From assembly GCA_003142355.1 (NCBI GenBank), contig PLMF01000364.1, positions 10,807 through 16,582 on the forward strand: 5,776 nt of DNA, in the 5' to 3' direction. The translations under genes and the position numbers were made by a program. Every line of letters begins with the position of its first letter. Within the stretch, counting starts at the first letter, position 1. This document shows, one piece after another, positions 5,691 to 5,776 of the stretch. The DNA comes from Bryobacterales bacterium. Its GTDB lineage: Bacteria; Acidobacteriota; Terriglobia; Bryobacterales; Bryobacteraceae. Below the pieces are notes generated by a model. It did no database searches. It was not told where the DNA came from and saw only the letters and a list, made by a program, of their open reading frames with translations.

Positions 5691-5776
5691 GTGACAATGG
5701 AACAACGGCCGGCGACGGTCAAGGTGGTTGTGGCCACCACCGTCATGCTGTCGTTCATTTCCTTCTGGCGCGCGGC
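5691..5776 (+). CDS. Probable APC-family amino-acid permease, N-terminus only
   Basis: Only 28 codons are visible, from a GTG selected by the preceding GAGGAGA. After a short polar start (MTMEQRPATVK) the chain turns hydrophobic (VVVATTVMLSFISFWRA), which looks like the first membrane helix of an integral membrane transporter. From memory, the MLSFISFWRA phrase resembles the N-terminus of APC-superfamily amino-acid permeases, which import amino acids with a proton or sodium. This is recognition of a short stretch, so the family is tentative; coding status is firmer. It is transcribed away from cca. Confidence 0.55.
   Translation, partial: MTMEQRPATVKVVVATTVMLSFISFWRA

Overview
The window looks like a GC-rich bacterial chromosome from a soil-type organism. 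An Acidobacteria-like origin is my best guess, from the style of the permease start, the secreted transpeptidase and the CCA-adding enzyme, but nothing here fixes the taxon. Conserved housekeeping genes flank a roughly 2.5 kb accessory block. Hand counts of 60-base samples give about 73% G+C in the uracil-DNA glycosylase and tRNA nucleotidyltransferase genes, 50% in the membrane-protein gene, and 57-60% in the toxin genes. This contrast suggests the block was acquired.

Layout. Positions 1-878 (minus) hold a penicillin-binding transpeptidase whose C-terminus is cut off by the window edge. Divergent from it, 976-1665 (plus) encodes a family 5 (UDGb) iron-sulfur uracil-DNA glycosylase. The accessory block follows, entirely on the minus strand. 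Read 5' to 3' it carries a DUF433 antitoxin (4231-3938) overlapping a DUF5615 PIN-like toxin (3941-3546), a 330-base stretch with no convincing gene, an unrecognised single-pass membrane protein (3215-2580), and a RelE/HigB-like toxin (2404-2072) overlapping its HTH antitoxin (2091-1759). Upstream of the block on the minus strand is a complete class II tRNA nucleotidyltransferase with an HD domain (5596-4283). Divergent from that, at the right edge, is the start of a probable APC-type amino-acid permease (5691 onward, plus).

How the parts work together. The two toxin-antitoxin pairs use opposite gene orders and different expression designs. The RelE-like toxin comes first and has a promoter whose predicted start coincides with its GTG codon (possible leaderless mRNA), with a 16-base inverted repeat across the -10 and spacer, while its antitoxin has a strong Shine-Dalgarno. 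In the DUF433/DUF5615 pair the antitoxin comes first and the toxin starts at TTG in a 4-base TTGA overlap. The membrane protein lies between them with no known role. No fundamentally new system can be proved from sequence alone. The most notable items are the leaderless-toxin promoter architecture and the orphan membrane gene between two addiction modules.
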